Assembly (NCBI GenBank): GCA_029891385.1
Contig: JAIWQS010000232.1
Location: forward strand, 1 to 64,000
Length of the DNA: 64,000 nt
Origin: Erythroxylum novogranatense
Taxonomy: Eukaryota; Streptophyta; Magnoliopsida; Malpighiales; Erythroxylaceae
Direction of reading: 5' to 3'
A program made the position numbers and the translations under genes. The notes under the pieces were generated by a model. It was not told the DNA's origin, searched no databases, and saw nothing but the letters and a program-made list of their open reading frames with translations. Below, piece by piece: positions 21,296 to 33,399 of this stretch (position 1 is its first letter; each line of letters opens with the position of its first letter).

Positions 21296-24200
21296 TGTAA
21301 CATCCCACCCTCAATTGGAAGGGTATAATAGTAAATTGGCATAGGTTGTGCTAGATTGGGATTTCATAGGACTGCTCATGCATAATAGGATTGCTACATA
21401 GTCACAATTGTGCATATGAACTTACTGTACATGCATACATGACATTCCAGATTTTCGTGCCTAAGACAATTTTATTGGGATTAGCGTGATTATTGGATTT
21501 GGAAAATTATTCTGAGTGCGCCATAAATTATTTTTCTATTTTAAGGGATTTTTAGGAATTTTTCTGGATTTTTTCGGAGAAAATTCCCAAACCGGAAAAA
21601 TCGCCAATTGGTGAATCGCTCGATTTTCGGTAGCGAAAATTACTACCCAATGACAATGTATTATTGAGTATATTATTTTGGGATTAAAATTGGGGTCAAT
21701 TGAGTTGATTAGGTTAGTTTTTGATCTGGATTAAAGAATTAATACTTTGACTTTTCTTTAAACTTTTGAACAAATCACATTTTGCCACCAAATGCCATCA
21801 TTTAATGCTCCAAGTTGTTCCTATCGGTTTTGCAGTGAAAAATTGAATAAAAAGAGAAAAAGTGGAGAGGTTTAGGCATCATCCGAACTTTTGATAGAAA
21901 GTTACTATTTTATTGCCTGTGAACAGTAACCGCAACTATGACCAAAGAGTTTTGCTGATTTTTATAAATTAATTGATATAGAATTAGGGATAATGGTCTT
22001 CATGAATGTTGAAGCATATTAAGTTAGCTTTCCATTCCCACTGATTTTGCTATTTTTAGATCTGTATATTGGGAGTTATGCATTGTGGATCGTGGACTGA
22101 TTTTCCGTCATTCAGGAAACCTAGCCTAATTGTCGATTTTGTGGGCTTTCTAATTGGAAGCAATTTTAGCAATTTTTGTGATTTGAATTGGCTTTGGTGA
22201 TCTTCTGAAAAGTTGTAGTGGAACTAATTATCTTGAAAAATGATATATGGCATGTAATTCTTGGAGATCATATTTGGAAGTTATGATTTTGAAAAGAACT
22301 GAACCTAAGTTAGGTCATGGGTTGCTGATCATGGCAAAAACTTACATAACAGTTTTGAAATTGTTAGAGATCGAATTGGATGTTGAGTTCTTCATGAAAA
22401 TTGAAGTTTGAGATCTTATATTTTCAGGTATAAAAGGTAGTGAATTTGGTGACATTTGTGCTAAGAGATATACTGTTGTGAAATGTGCTGTTCAGATTGG
22501 GAAAATTCTGAGGGCTGATGCTTTGGTGAATTGTTTGACATAGTTAGCAAGTGAATATGATTTTGGGTTGTTCATGAAAGTTGTAGATAACATTGTGATG
22601 TTGATGAGCATATTTATTGTATAATTTTTTGACTGCATAGAATGAAAGATAGTGAATTTCCAATGACTGTTCTGTTTTAAGAAGTGAATGTGTGGGCAGT
22701 AGTTTCAATGGGACTTTTGACACCCTTAGGGGTGAACTTGATTTTTTTAGTCTTCATGAAACTTGTAGAGGGTTTCATGATCTTTCTAACGAGGTATGGT
22801 TTGTAATTTACTTAATTGTGTGCAAAGAGTTATGGGTGTTGGAAGTTTGGTTGGAAAACAGGAAAAAAAGAAGGAAGTGAGGTGTAACCTCACGGATCGC
22901 GGTGGCGACGCCGCCTCGCGAGGCGAGGAAAATGGCCCGGTCATGAGGGCGACGCCGCCTCGCGCGATTTAGCCAGGAGTCGGCCTCATGAGGGCGACGC
23001 CTCGCCTCATGAGGCAGGTATATATATATATATATATTGGCATTAAGTGACCTAATTGTTTCTTTTGTCAATTTCTTTTCCGTCTGACGTCCGATTGACC
23101 TGATTCTTGAGGCATCGGATTTAATGAATATTTAATTTCATTTTATGAGAGATTGGGGATTTTAGGACGAGAAATTGACGTGGCCCCGGGTAACGGAGCC
23201 TTTAATCACTGTTTTGTTTAATTGGGGACCTATAGAGGTCCGAATTGCGCACCGTCAGCGCCAATAGGTTTCTAATTTTTAGACGGATTTTTATGATAGA
23301 AAAAAATGAGAGTACGGCCGGGAATTCATGAACACGCATATTTCACCTACATGTGCACAAATTGCATATTTAGTGACTCGTTCTTTCTTTGATTCTTATA
23401 GAGGTCCAAGTGGAGCGTCGTTCGACTGACGGAGCGAAAAACTTCCCGGCATTAGCTCGAAAGTAATAGGTGAGTAACCTAGTTGGTTATCCCGATCCAC
23501 GTGTTTATCAGGATTTGATTGTTCTACGGGATTACGTGGATTATATATGGCTTTATTGACCGTGAATTGGGCATTAGACAATCGCTTAATTGGATCGTAT
23601 ATTCGACCGACCCATGGATCGTGATATATTATATTGACTTTATTGGGCATGTGTATTCATGCACAAATGCATTAAATCGCTAAAAGGAAAATTGTGAACC
23701 GAGACGCCATCGATATCGAATCGAGCCTAGAGCTCGACATATCAAACGAGCCTCGAGCTCAAGGGAGATAATTCTCCCTGCACGCGCCTACATTGAATAT
23801 CGTTTATGCGCCGGTCACACATCAGAATAAAATCGAAAAAGAGAGTCACATATGCATTGCATCATTATCGGATCAATATCCGAAATGGATAATTATTGTG
23901 ACTGCTTGACTTCGTGATTGTATTGTAAATGGATGTCACCGATCGGATCGTTTTATTATTCTCAGAATTAAATATTGACTGTAATATGAACTATCAATAT
24001 AAACTGTATTAGTAGTACTAAGACCGTTTTATTATCGTGATTTGATATGTGATGCATGAATTGGGAGAACCATCGATGATAGTTTCTTATTGAATTCGCA
24101 AACTCATCCAAAATTGCAATCTATTTTTCAAAGCTTATGTAGACAGATAGCTCCTCAGACCTGTAGAGCCGTAATCGTGGATTGGCGAGAGGCGATGGCT

Positions 24201-24513
24201 CAAAGGTCGGTCACCAGGCTTTCTTTTGGAGACTTATAGTTAGATCTGTTTTTGTACATTATCAGATGGTACTTAGTGTACAAATGTTTTGGAACATGTA
24301 TGCATCGAAAATACTGATAGTTTGTAACTTTCTAAATTTTGAGGAATGAAATGAAATCCAGTTTGGTTTTTAAAATTGTCAATTTCTTCGATCGCTTTAT
24401 GATTGTGATGCCACGAGGAGTTTAGTGGTAGTTGTCAAGAAGGGTCTCTTATCGAGGATATGTACCTAAATGACCTACATGCTCCGGTGGGTACTGGTAT
24501 GGGGGGTGCTACA
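21296..24513 (+). repeat. Complete 3' LTR of the plus-strand Tekay-like gypsy element (3.2 kb)
   Basis: The LTR starts TGTAACATCCCACCCTCAAT just after a purine-rich tract and ends GGGGGGTGCTACA at 24,513, giving TG...CA ends. Both ends match, in inverse orientation, the LTR ends of the minus-strand element at 38,651 and 34,935. The body is clearly homologous but diverged, with several indels. One is a 130 bp GC-rich block at 22,885-23,015 that replaces sequence in the other copies. No target duplication can be checked because the 5' side of this element is lost. Confidence 0.85.
22885..23015 (+). repeat. GC-rich CpG-dense block inside the LTR
   Basis: The sequence is a run of short repeats built on GGGCGACGCCGCCTCGC and TCATGAGG, followed by (TA)n at 23,018-23,036. 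The surroundings are AT-rich. The minus-strand LTRs have unrelated AT-rich sequence at the matching place (near 36,300-36,340 and 27,960-28,010). Confidence 0.6.
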
Positions 24514-24515
24514 TC

Positions 24516-24635
24516 TACGCCTCGCTGAAACAGAGCTTCAGTATGGATATCTTCACTAAATCACCGAGTGAAGAACTGTTCCGTAAGATAAGACGCAACC
24601 TTAATATGGTCATGTTAATGAACGGTCAGGACTAA
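24516..24635 (+). pseudogene. C-terminal end of a copia RNase H (Sirevirus-like)
   Basis: The frame ending with TAA at 24,633-24,635 reads SMDIFTKSPSEELFRKIRRN followed by LNMVMLMNGQD. This matches the conserved end of copia polyproteins, normally 'ADIFTKPL-x-EE-F-x-x-IRR-x-L-x-M'. It directly follows the gypsy LTR end, so the rest of the copia pol was lost or lies elsewhere. It precedes the accessory ORF at 24,782 by about 150 bp, which fixes the order RNase H then accessory ORF. Confidence 0.65.
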
Positions 24636-24781
24636 AGTAACGTCAAAACTAACGACGTTAGTTACAGTGAGTTACAGCTGGTAAATTCTCTCACAAGGAA
24701 GATTTTTGGAGAGAAAATCTGATTATATCGAGGTTCTTAATGATTCTAGAACTCACCAGAAGACAGTTTTTGCTCTACACA

Positions 24782-27063
24782 ATGGAAGCAGCTATGATTT
24801 TTGGAAGACTTGTGAACTTTGAGTCACCGAGAAGAGACGGAATGGATGTAGAACCGTAAATCATAAGAGCTGGTTGAGGAACTTCTTCCGACGCAAGAAC
24901 CTCGTGTACACGAATGAGGTATATGAGTTTTGAAGAACGCCTACCTAATAGATAACACTATCGTATCTTCCGAGATAGGATATCTCGTTGTCAGGACAAA
25001 GGAGCTTATAAAGAAGGTGATCGAGTGTCCATCGGTTGGTGAGAAACTGTCTACCAAGGCCGGATGGATGTCCCAAGTCGGTATGAAGGAAGAAGATATC
25101 AAGAGGCAACTATATGGCACGAATGATTCAAAGGAGAGGAAGACATCAAATTTGATTCCAAAGGCTAGGGTGCTTCACGCAATTTTATTTAATTACATTC
25201 TACCCAGAGTCGGTTCCAGACATTTGGTGACCACTCTGGATGAACAATGTCTATTCTACCTGCTGAATCGAAACCCCATAGATTTACCCTTCTTGATCCT
25301 TCATTATATGATTAAGGGGATAAAGGAAACAACGAGTTATCCTTATGGCATGCTTCTGACGAGGATTTTTAAGGAATCTGGTATTCGTCTGCACTAAGGA
25401 AATAGAAGAACTGTTCCTGTGAAGAGCAAGATCGATGCATACACGATACGGCGAATGGGTCTGAGCATAGTAGACAAAGACCAAGCCGACTCTTCAAGGA
25501 AGTCAAGAACTGAGGGGGAGCGTGTATTGAAGAAAACTCCCGTTTTAAGTTCTCAATCTCCAGTGAGTATCAAATCGTCTGCTGATGAACTAAGGAGAGT
25601 GCTAGGAAGACCTCTCATGAAACAGGCGAGTCCTCATCTCGAAGAAAGCCAATCCCAGAGGACAGAACAAAGTGCACCAAAAAGACGAGGAGAAAGTCTT
25701 TTGAACGAAGTGGTGAAGAAAGCAAAGAGATCACCAAGAATTAGGACTCTGAGGCAACGGGAAGAAAAGATTGCCAGAGAACTGAGTCGAGAAGAAACTT
25801 CTAAATCTTGTGCACCTAGAGCCACAAGATCCTTAGTCTCTATTCTGGAAGAAGATACGGCCAAAAAATCCAAAGAAACTGAGAGGAAGAGAAAATCAAA
25901 ATCTGAAAAAGGAAAATCTCCAGCGAAGAAATCGGTAAGATTGACTGAAGAAGAGGCAAAGACTAAGAAGGTTAGTCGAAAGAAGACCACTTCAACTGCT
26001 GAGGAAGTTAGTCAACAGAAAGAAACTATTGATGTTATTCGAAAAGGAACGGAAACTAAGCAGTATACAGTTCAGGAAACACCTATTGCTCAACAGGAGG
26101 AGCCAGTAGATGAAAGCCCGATTCAGATGACTCATACTGAAGCACATCAAGAAGCAATAGCAGTATCAGATTCGAATGATGATAAACCGTGTCTGATGGT
26201 ATACAACTACCATAAGTTCTTGAGGAAACAGAAGTTGAAGATCAAAATGTTTAAGTAGTTACCGTATGGAGGATCGCTATTGCAATCGGTGTTCAACCAA
26301 AGGAAGAAGATAGTAGGCGTGGTACAACCTATGGTGATTAATAATAACACATAGCGCTTACTCAAAGAAGACTAAAAGATCTTCTATGATACTTTGGGAT
26401 TTGTCGCTACTATGCCATATCCTTCAAACGGCCCCGCCATCTATGTACTATTTTCCCAATCACAAAGAACACAGAGATAATGGTTGCACCGGATATACAA
26501 CCAAGATATCCAAAAGATTTTACCAGGGGGAAATCAAAATTATCTCCCAAGATGATGTCGATGATGATCCGTCCGCAGATCAAATTGTGTAAGAAGTGCG
26601 AAGAATTGATGAAGCATGCACTCGCATTGTGATCCAGATAAAACAAGTTGCAGCTATACTAATAAGGTGGAAGACCGCCCAAGAGGGGAAGACTAAGAAC
26701 AGAACATTTATTGTGTCCCCGGTTCAAAAGCTCTCACGATAGCCCTTTGTCTAGTACTGCCTATACAATCACAAGCATTACCCCGCAAGGAAGACATTCT
26801 TGATGTCGTCTGCTTTTTGACTTAAATATTCGTGAAGTGAAACGCTCATTCGCCCACCTACCTTTGAGATCAATGAAGACTACACTCCATCCTCCGATGC
26901 TTACACTACTTCAATTCCTTTTACCTCCATCGAAGAAGTTGCTCAAGCCTCCTCGTCAGTTGATCCACCAGATGAAGTCAGTAGATTACGTGGTGAACTC
27001 AACGACATGAAGGAGACGGTGAATGATCTGAAAAAGATGATAGCGAATCGCCAAGAGCCGTAA
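24782..27063 (+). pseudogene. Accessory 3' ORF of a Sirevirus-like copia element (copy II), env-like position, broken
   Basis: The gene lies between the RNase H end and the polypurine tract, the place of the env-like or accessory ORF of Sireviruses. The frame opens at 24,782 (MEAAMIFGRLVNFESPRRDG), has a stop and frame shift near 24,858-24,930, then runs to 26,258 with one in-frame TAA at 25,395. The N-terminal third is the 'putative plant transposon protein' domain (PSVGEKLSTKAGW, QLYGTNDSKERKTSN, LVTTLDEQCLFYLLNRNPID, MLLTRIFKESGIRL). The middle third (25,420-26,200) is very Lys/Arg/Glu/Ser-rich and could hold nuclear-localisation signals. A broken stretch follows. 26,863-27,063 then encodes an acidic linker and a predicted coiled coil (VSRLRGELNDMKETVNDLKK) ending in TAA. 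The intact protein would exceed 700 residues. Function is unknown; the env-like label is by position only, as I see no signal peptide. Confidence 0.68.
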
Positions 27064-27274
27064 TCATTAATCATTTTTTATTATAACAAATAGGGGAGAG
27101 AAGAAAAGGAAGAGGAGAGCGTAAAAGAAGAAAATGAACAAAAGAGGAGAGGATGTTTCGACAAAGAACGGTGACCACATCGCATTTAAGAAAGGAAGAA
27201 GATAAGTTTGTTTTACTTTTGCAACATCTGTAATTTTTTTTGTTTTCTTTTCTTGTATATAATTTGTTATACTC

Positions 27275-27287
27275 AAAAAGGGGGAGA
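27275..27287 (+). promoter_or_regulatory. Polypurine tract of the Sirevirus-like element
   Basis: AAAAAGGGGGAGA lies immediately before the LTR start TGTTAAGTC at 27,289. This is the usual plus-strand primer site of copia elements. Degenerate purine tracts precede the heads at 13,701, 14,605 and 1,845. Confidence 0.75.
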
Positions 27288-27288
27288 T

Positions 27289-27823
27289 TGTTAAGTCAAC
27301 ATGACTTTACATAAATATGATTTTGATGTAAAACAAAAAGAGTTCAAATACAAAGAAAAACAAAACAGACGAAGTCGGATACAGACGCAAAGCAGATGCA
27401 GACGCAAATGCAAAGCAGACGCAGACGCAAATACAAAAGCAGACGCAGACGCAAATACAAAAGCAGATGCAGACGCAGAAAAGAAGAAGACGCAAGAGTC
27501 AGTTCGAGTTAGTTACAGAACTCAACTGATTAACCGTTTCTTTAAAGATTCAAGATTCAAGATTCAAGAATCAAGAAGCAGTTGGAGACAAATGCTATAA
27601 ATACAAGTCAAAGTCGAAGATTGCAAAGTTATCAAACTTACTAAAGTTACACAAAACAGTTTCACAAAGAGCTTACAGATACTTACACAAAATAGCGAAA
27701 AAAAATTTCTTCGTGAGAAAAAGTGATTTAGCTGAGTGCTATTATTCTGTAACAAGTGTTCAAATATTTTTTGAGAAGAAAAGTTGTATAGATAGCCTGC
27801 AGAGGCTAAGTATGAAAGAATAC
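27289..27823 (+). repeat. 3' LTR (partial) of the Sirevirus-like element with CAGACG-type repeats
   Basis: The LTR starts TGTTAAGTCAACATGAC. From about 27,372 to 27,485 it holds tandem units of GCAGACGCAAATACAAAA and GCAGACGCA; a 99-codon open frame there is a repeat artefact. A GAGTTAGTTACAGAACTCAA box and GATTCAAGATTCAAGATTCAAG triplet repeat follow. TATA-like GCTATAAATACAAG at about 27,594-27,607 is the likely LTR promoter. The end is not a clean CA: at about 27,823 the sequence switches into the truncated LTR of the minus-strand gypsy element. Confidence 0.7.
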
Positions 27824-30328
27824 TGGTCCCCAATTAAACAGACCTTTACCCTGATCCACGTGAATTTTCCGTCCAAAAATCTCGAATCTCTCAGAAAATG
27901 AAATTAAATATTCACAAAATCCGATGCCTCAAAAATCAGGTCAATCGGACGACGGACGGAAAAGTTATTCACGAAAGAAACCAAAATTCAACAATTAATA
28001 GCCCTTATTTCCTTCTCTTTTTCCTGTTTTCCAACCAAAATTCAATCTATCATATCTCTTTCTACACATTTCATAAAAATGCAAACTATACCTTGTTGGA
28101 AAGATAATGAAACCCTCTACAAGTTTCATTTAACCCCGAACAAGCAATTTCATCCCGAAGGGTGTCAAAAATCCCATGGAACCTACTGCCCACACACTCA
28201 CCTCTTAAAACAGAACAGTAATTGGAAATTCACTAACTTCCATTCTATGTAGTCAGAAATTATACAATAAATACGCTCATCAAGCTCACAATGTTATCTA
28301 AAACTTTCATGTACAACCAAAATTTCAATTCTCTTGCTAACTAGGTCAAATAATTCATTCAATGCTGCTGTCCCTGAAATCACTCAATCTGAGCAGTAAA
28401 TTTCTATCAAGCATAAATCTCTGTACACAAGTCAAAAAAATCACTACTTTATATCCCTGAAAAGATAAAACCTCAAACTTCAATTCTTCATGAAATAAAC
28501 AGACTCCAATTCAACTTCTAACAATTTCAAATCTGTTGTGCAAGTTTCTGACCTGATCAGCAATTAACATCCTAATGCAGGTTCAGAACTTGAAAATCCA
28601 TAACTCCCACATATGATCTCCAAATATTACATGCCATATACCATTTTCAAGATCAATGTGTCATATATAACTCTTCAGTATATCCCTAGAACCAATTCAA
28701 GTCAAAAAAATTACTAAAATTCCTCCAAATCAGAATGTACAGTAAATCCGCCAATCCAGCTAGGTTTCATTCAATGCATGAAAACAGTCAATAGTCATCA
28801 GTCGATAACTCCTACTATACAAATCGAAAAATTGTAAAATCAGTGGCATTGGAAAGATAACTTAATAGGCTTCAACTTTCATTTAGTACAGTTGTTCTAA
28901 GTCCTTCTCAATTAATTTAGAAAAATTTGCAAAACTCTAAGGTATGATTTCGGGTACTGTTCATTCCAGTCAATAGCAGTAACATTCCATGCAAAAATTC
29001 ACCATCTTAAAGCTAATATTGGACAACACCTATTTCACACAAAAATGTAGTTAACATCCCAAAGTTTAAGTGGTCACAAACCTCACCTCATTTGCATTCC
29101 GACACAATTATTTATGCTAACAACAGTACAATTGGTTAAAACCCTAAATTTCTAGCTTTGGTTCAACCTTAGTTTCTATCATTTCCTATGCCATTAACAC
29201 ATCATTAAGCATCTAAATGAACACAAATCAGTTCTTATAACATTCATACATTCAATAGGACTAATAATTAAAAATTTGCAGCACGTAAATTACTCAATTC
29301 AGATGCACAATTCATCATCAAAATGCCATTTCACTCAAGCTACAACCACTTCTATCATACTACTTTCAATTCATAACTAACCCTAACCTTATACCCATTA
29401 ATTCAAGCCATTATAGTCATCAATTTAAGGCATCAATAATCATAATAAACATACCATAACTCCCATTCGATGTTTCTACCTACCATGATTCATAAATTCA
29501 TACTTAAGCATCATTGAAAACTTAATTAAACTAACTTACCTAATTAGTTTTTCCACTTCAAGGCACACCAATTTCTCACTTTCTCTACTTTCTTCTAACA
29601 TCAAACATGTATATCATCATCATGGGAAGAACATAACTTGATGGCATGAAGAAGCTCTTATGTTTGGAGGAAGGTTTGATGAAAGAAGAAGAAAATCGAT
29701 GGATATGGAGAATAGGAGTAGTTTTCGGATGAGATGAGCTTTTAAGCAATTAAGGAGTTCTTTCCATTCTTTTTATAGGCAACATCACCGAAATTAAAAG
29801 GTAAGAAAGCATTAAATGGAGGCAAGGTGGCATTATAGGATTAGTTAAACAAATGATGAGGAAAAGTCAACATATTAATACTTTAATCAATTAAACCTAG
29901 TCCAAAATTAACCCAATCAATTTCAATGACCATAATTTCAATCCCAAAATAATATATCCAATAAAACAGTACCATTGGGTAGCAATTTTTGCTACCGAAA
30001 ATCGACCGGTTCGCTAATTGACGATTTTTCCAGTCCGGGAATTTTCTCCGGAAAAATTCAGAAAAATTCCTAAAAATCTCTTAAAATAGAAAACAATTTA
30101 TGGCGCACTTAGAATAATTTTTCAAACCCAAAAATCATGCTAATTCCAATAAAATTGTCTTAGGCACGAAAATCGAGAATGTCATGTATGCATATACAGT
30201 AAGTTCATGTGCACAATTGTGACTATGTAGCAATCCTATTATGCATGAGCAGTCCTATGAAATCCCAATCTAGCACATCCTATGCCAATTTACTATTCTA
30301 CCCTTCTAATTGAGGGTGGGATGTTACA
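27824..30328 (-). repeat. 3' LTR of the minus-strand gypsy element, truncated
   Basis: The minus-strand start TGTAACATCCCACCCTCAAT is at 30,328. The sequence then follows the 5' LTR (38,651 downward) with scattered single-base differences as far as about 27,824, which corresponds to about 36,146 in the 5' LTR. A further short deletion lies near the break. About 1.2 kb of the LTR distal part is missing. Confidence 0.85.
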
Positions 30329-30340
30329 ATCCCCCCTTCT
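30329..30340 (-). promoter_or_regulatory. Polypurine tract of the minus-strand gypsy element
   Basis: On the minus strand TTAGAAGGGGGGAT lies directly before the 3' LTR start, the expected plus-strand primer site. Confidence 0.7.
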
Positions 30341-30344
30341 AATA

Positions 30345-31880
30345 AAAATTTCGTCCGCGAAATTCTTACCTGATTGAGCGAACAAGTGAGGATACTGTCT
30401 CCTCATATGCTCCTCGGTCTCCCAGGTAGCCTCCTCAGTCGAATGGTTCCTCCAGAGAACTTTCACCAGTGGAATACTCTTGTTCCTCAATTGCTTCACC
30501 TGTGACCCGACAATCAGACGGCCTCTTCATAACTCGACATTAGAGACCTCAATCTCCGAACCAGATCACATTTCAGGATCTGACCGACATCTACGAAGCA
30601 TACTCACATGGAAGACGCTATGCAACCGAGACATCTCACTCTATAAAGCTAAACAGAGGCCAAAGGTCCTATCCTCTCAAGTGATCTCATATGGACCAAT
30701 GTACCTAGGGCTTAACTTACTCTTTTCCTAAATCTCAAGACACCACGACACGGTGACACCAGAAGAACACTCGTCACGACATTGTACTCAATGTCCCTCC
30801 TATGCCGATCCACATAGCTCTTCCGTCTGCCTTGAGCCGCTTTAATTCGACCAATCGGTTTCACCTTATCCACAAAGGTCCTGAATCAACTCGACCTCAA
30901 TCATCCCCGACACCTCTTCATCCCAATACAACGGTGATCTACACGGTCGCCCATACAATGCCTCATAAGGTGCCATCCCGATACTATCGTGATAATGGTT
31001 GTTATATGCAAACTCAATCGAGCTATATATCGATCCCATACTCCTCTAAACTCCAATACACAAGCCCGAAGCATATCCTCCATAGTCTTAATCGCCCTCT
31101 CACCGCCCATCCGTCTCGAGGATGAAATGCTATATCGAAATTTAACCTAGTACCCATGGCAGCATCGCAAACTCGCAAAACCTCGAAGTAAATCTGGGAT
31201 CCCTCTCTGACACTATCGACACTGGGACCCCGTGCAGTCTCACTATCTCAGCCACATACTTCTGGGCCAACTGATCCATAGTATTATTCTCCCTCACTGG
31301 CAAGAAATGGCCCGATTTAGTCAACCGGTCCACTATGACCCAGATAGCATCATGCTGCATCGGCGTCCTAGGCAATCCCATAATGAAATCCATGGTAATT
31401 CGTTCTCATTTCCACTCCGGAATAGGCAACGAATGAAGCTTCCCTACTGGAGCCTAGTGCTCAGCCTTAACCTGCTGGCACATCATACATCTCGAAACAT
31501 ACTCCGCTACCTGCTTTTTCATGCCAGGCCACCAGAAATGTTGCTTGAGAGTGTTATACATCTTGGTAGTACCAGGATGCATAGCATAGGCAGCCATATG
31601 TGCCTCCTCTAGTATCTCTCACCTCAAGTCATCTACATCAGGTACACAGAGCCTCTGTCCCAACCATAAGGTCTCATCTCTCAACTCAAACTCATAACTT
31701 GAATCAGCTTTTACTTTCTCAATCAGTCTCACTATAACAGGATCCTTGTCCTGAACTCTCCTGATCCTGTCCAGTAACATCGGCCTCAACTTCAAAGTAG
31801 CTAATAACACTCCATCCTGCTTCAGATTCAACTGTACATTCAAGGCTCTCAACTGGATCAAATTAGGCAACCTCATTGTC
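30345..31880 (-). pseudogene. Gypsy integrase and chromodomain region, broken
   Basis: From the minus strand, 31,876-31,619 encodes the linker before integrase (RPMLLDRIRRVQDKDPVIVR, ELRDETLWLGQRLCVPD). 31,620-31,440 holds the HHCC zinc region in broken frames. 31,393-31,142 is the integrase core start ([47 protein letters not shown]) with the first two catalytic Asp positions. 31,110-30,900 carries RAIKTMEDMLRACVLEF and WDRYIA with the rest of the core split between frames. 30,900-30,520 is scrambled. 30,499-30,345 is the chromodomain tail (RNKSIPLVKVLWRNHSTEEA, TWETEEHMRRQYPHLF). The integrase inserts cDNA and the chromodomain likely steers it to heterochromatin. Many indels break it. Confidence 0.82.
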
Positions 31881-32117
31881 TCAGATCTCGAGTCAGATTC
31901 AGATGCGACCTCCGACTCAGAGCATCTGCCACTACATTGGCTTTCCCAGAGTGATATTCAATAGTGCAATCATAGTCCTTCAGTAACTCAAGTCATCTCC
32001 TCTCGCCTCAAATTCAACTCTCTCGCTCAAGAATACCTCGACTTTATGATCAAGAAGATCTGGAATGTCTCACCATACGATAATGTCTCCAAATCTTGAG
32101 GGCAAAACCATCGCAGC

Positions 32118-32483
32118 CTAACTCCAAATCATGACCGGATAGTTTACCTCATGAGCTCTCAACTGTCTCGAAGCATATGCAATCACTCTCCCATGCTGCA
32201 TCAAAACACACCCCAATCCCTGATGTGATGCATCACTGTAAACCTCAAATCCTCCTGTCCCGGATGGAATAGCTAACACCGATGCAGTAGTCAACCGATG
32301 TTTGAGCTCCTCAAAGCTCCTCTGGCACTCCTCACTCCATCGGAATGGTACATTCTTCCTCAGAAGCTTTGTCAGAGGGGCTGAGATCAATGAAAACGCC
32401 TCGACAAACCTCCGGTAGTAACCCGCTAATCTTAGGAAACTCCGAATCTCTGACACATTCCTAGAAGCCTCCCAACCGCGCAA
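32118..32483 (-). pseudogene. Gypsy RNase H segment
   Basis: The frame reads [39 protein letters not shown], then the RNase H start [18 protein letters not shown] with catalytic Asp, and [18 protein letters not shown]. It ends in a frame break at about 32,120. The rest of RNase H (the 'ELL-KDYDCTIEYHPGKAN-VADALSR' type end, partly legible at 32,000-31,900) lies in a patch full of CTCG/CGAG where relatives have CTG/CAG. It is frame-shifted from the reverse transcriptase segment near 32,480. Confidence 0.85.
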
Positions 32484-33352
32484 AGATCGCTCAATCTTAC
32501 TAGATCAATCAGTATACCCTCTCCAGTCACTATGTGCCCCAAAAAGATCACCTGATCCAGCCAAAATTCACACTTACTGAATTTGGCATACAGTTGTCTC
32601 TCTCTCATAGTCTGTAAGATAATCCTCAAGTGTTCAATATGATCCTGTCTAGTCCTCGAGTACACCAAAATGTCATCAATGAATACAATAACGAACTGAT
32701 CCAGGTAGGGCTGAAATACCTTATTCATCAAGGCTATGAAGGCTGCCGGGGCATTAGTCAACCCAAACGGCATCACTAGGAACTCGAAATGCCCATACCT
32801 GCTCCTGAATGCACTATTAGGCACATCAGTCTCTGCTATCTTCAGCTGATAGTACCCTGATCTCAAATCTAGTTTAGTGAATACCTGAGCTCCCTGTAGC
32901 TGATCAAATAGATCATCGATCCTAGGCAGTGGATACTTATTCTTCACTATCACCTGATTCAGCTGCTTGTAATCAATGTACAGCCTCAAAGTCCCATCCT
33001 TTTCCTTCACAAATAATACTGGAGCTCCCCATGGTGAAACACTAGGCCTGATAAATCCCTTCTCCAGCAACTCCTACAACTGAGCCTTCAGCTCCCTCAG
33101 TTCCACAGGTGCCATTCTATATGGAGGTACAGATATAGAAGCAGTACCTGGAACGAGGTCAATGGTAAACTCTGTCTCCCGATCCGGCGGCAAACCCGAT
33201 AACTCATCAGGAAACACATCTGAAAATTTCCTAACCACGGGAATATCCTGAAGCCTCTGCTCAACTCTGGTGTTAACCACGAGCCGATATGCCTCACAAC
33301 CTCCCCGCATCAACCTCGTGGCACTCGTAAAAGAGATCATCCGAGCTGGCAT
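32432..33352 (-). pseudogene. Gypsy reverse transcriptase with one in-frame stop
   Basis: 33,352-33,077 encodes the protease-RT linker (VVRKFSDVFPDELSGLPPDR, EFTIDLVPGT, PYRMAPVELRELKAQL). A single in-frame TAG at 33,074-33,076 sits where relatives have Gln (CAG), so it is a C to T change. The same frame then runs to 32,432 through the [73 protein letters not shown] and the catalytic FIDDILVYS, then [15 protein letters not shown]. The catalytic aspartates are intact. The enzyme copies the element RNA into DNA. The last 25 or so residues are out of frame. Confidence 0.9.
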
Positions 33353-33399
33353 CGCCGACTAACTCCTTCGAACACCGCTTCTAGTCGACCAAGAGACTC

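Noticed and set aside
27301..27600. 99-codon frame with KADADANTKADADANT repeats
   Set aside because: It lies inside an LTR and is a translation of the GCAGACGCAAAT tandem repeat; there is no start context or relative.
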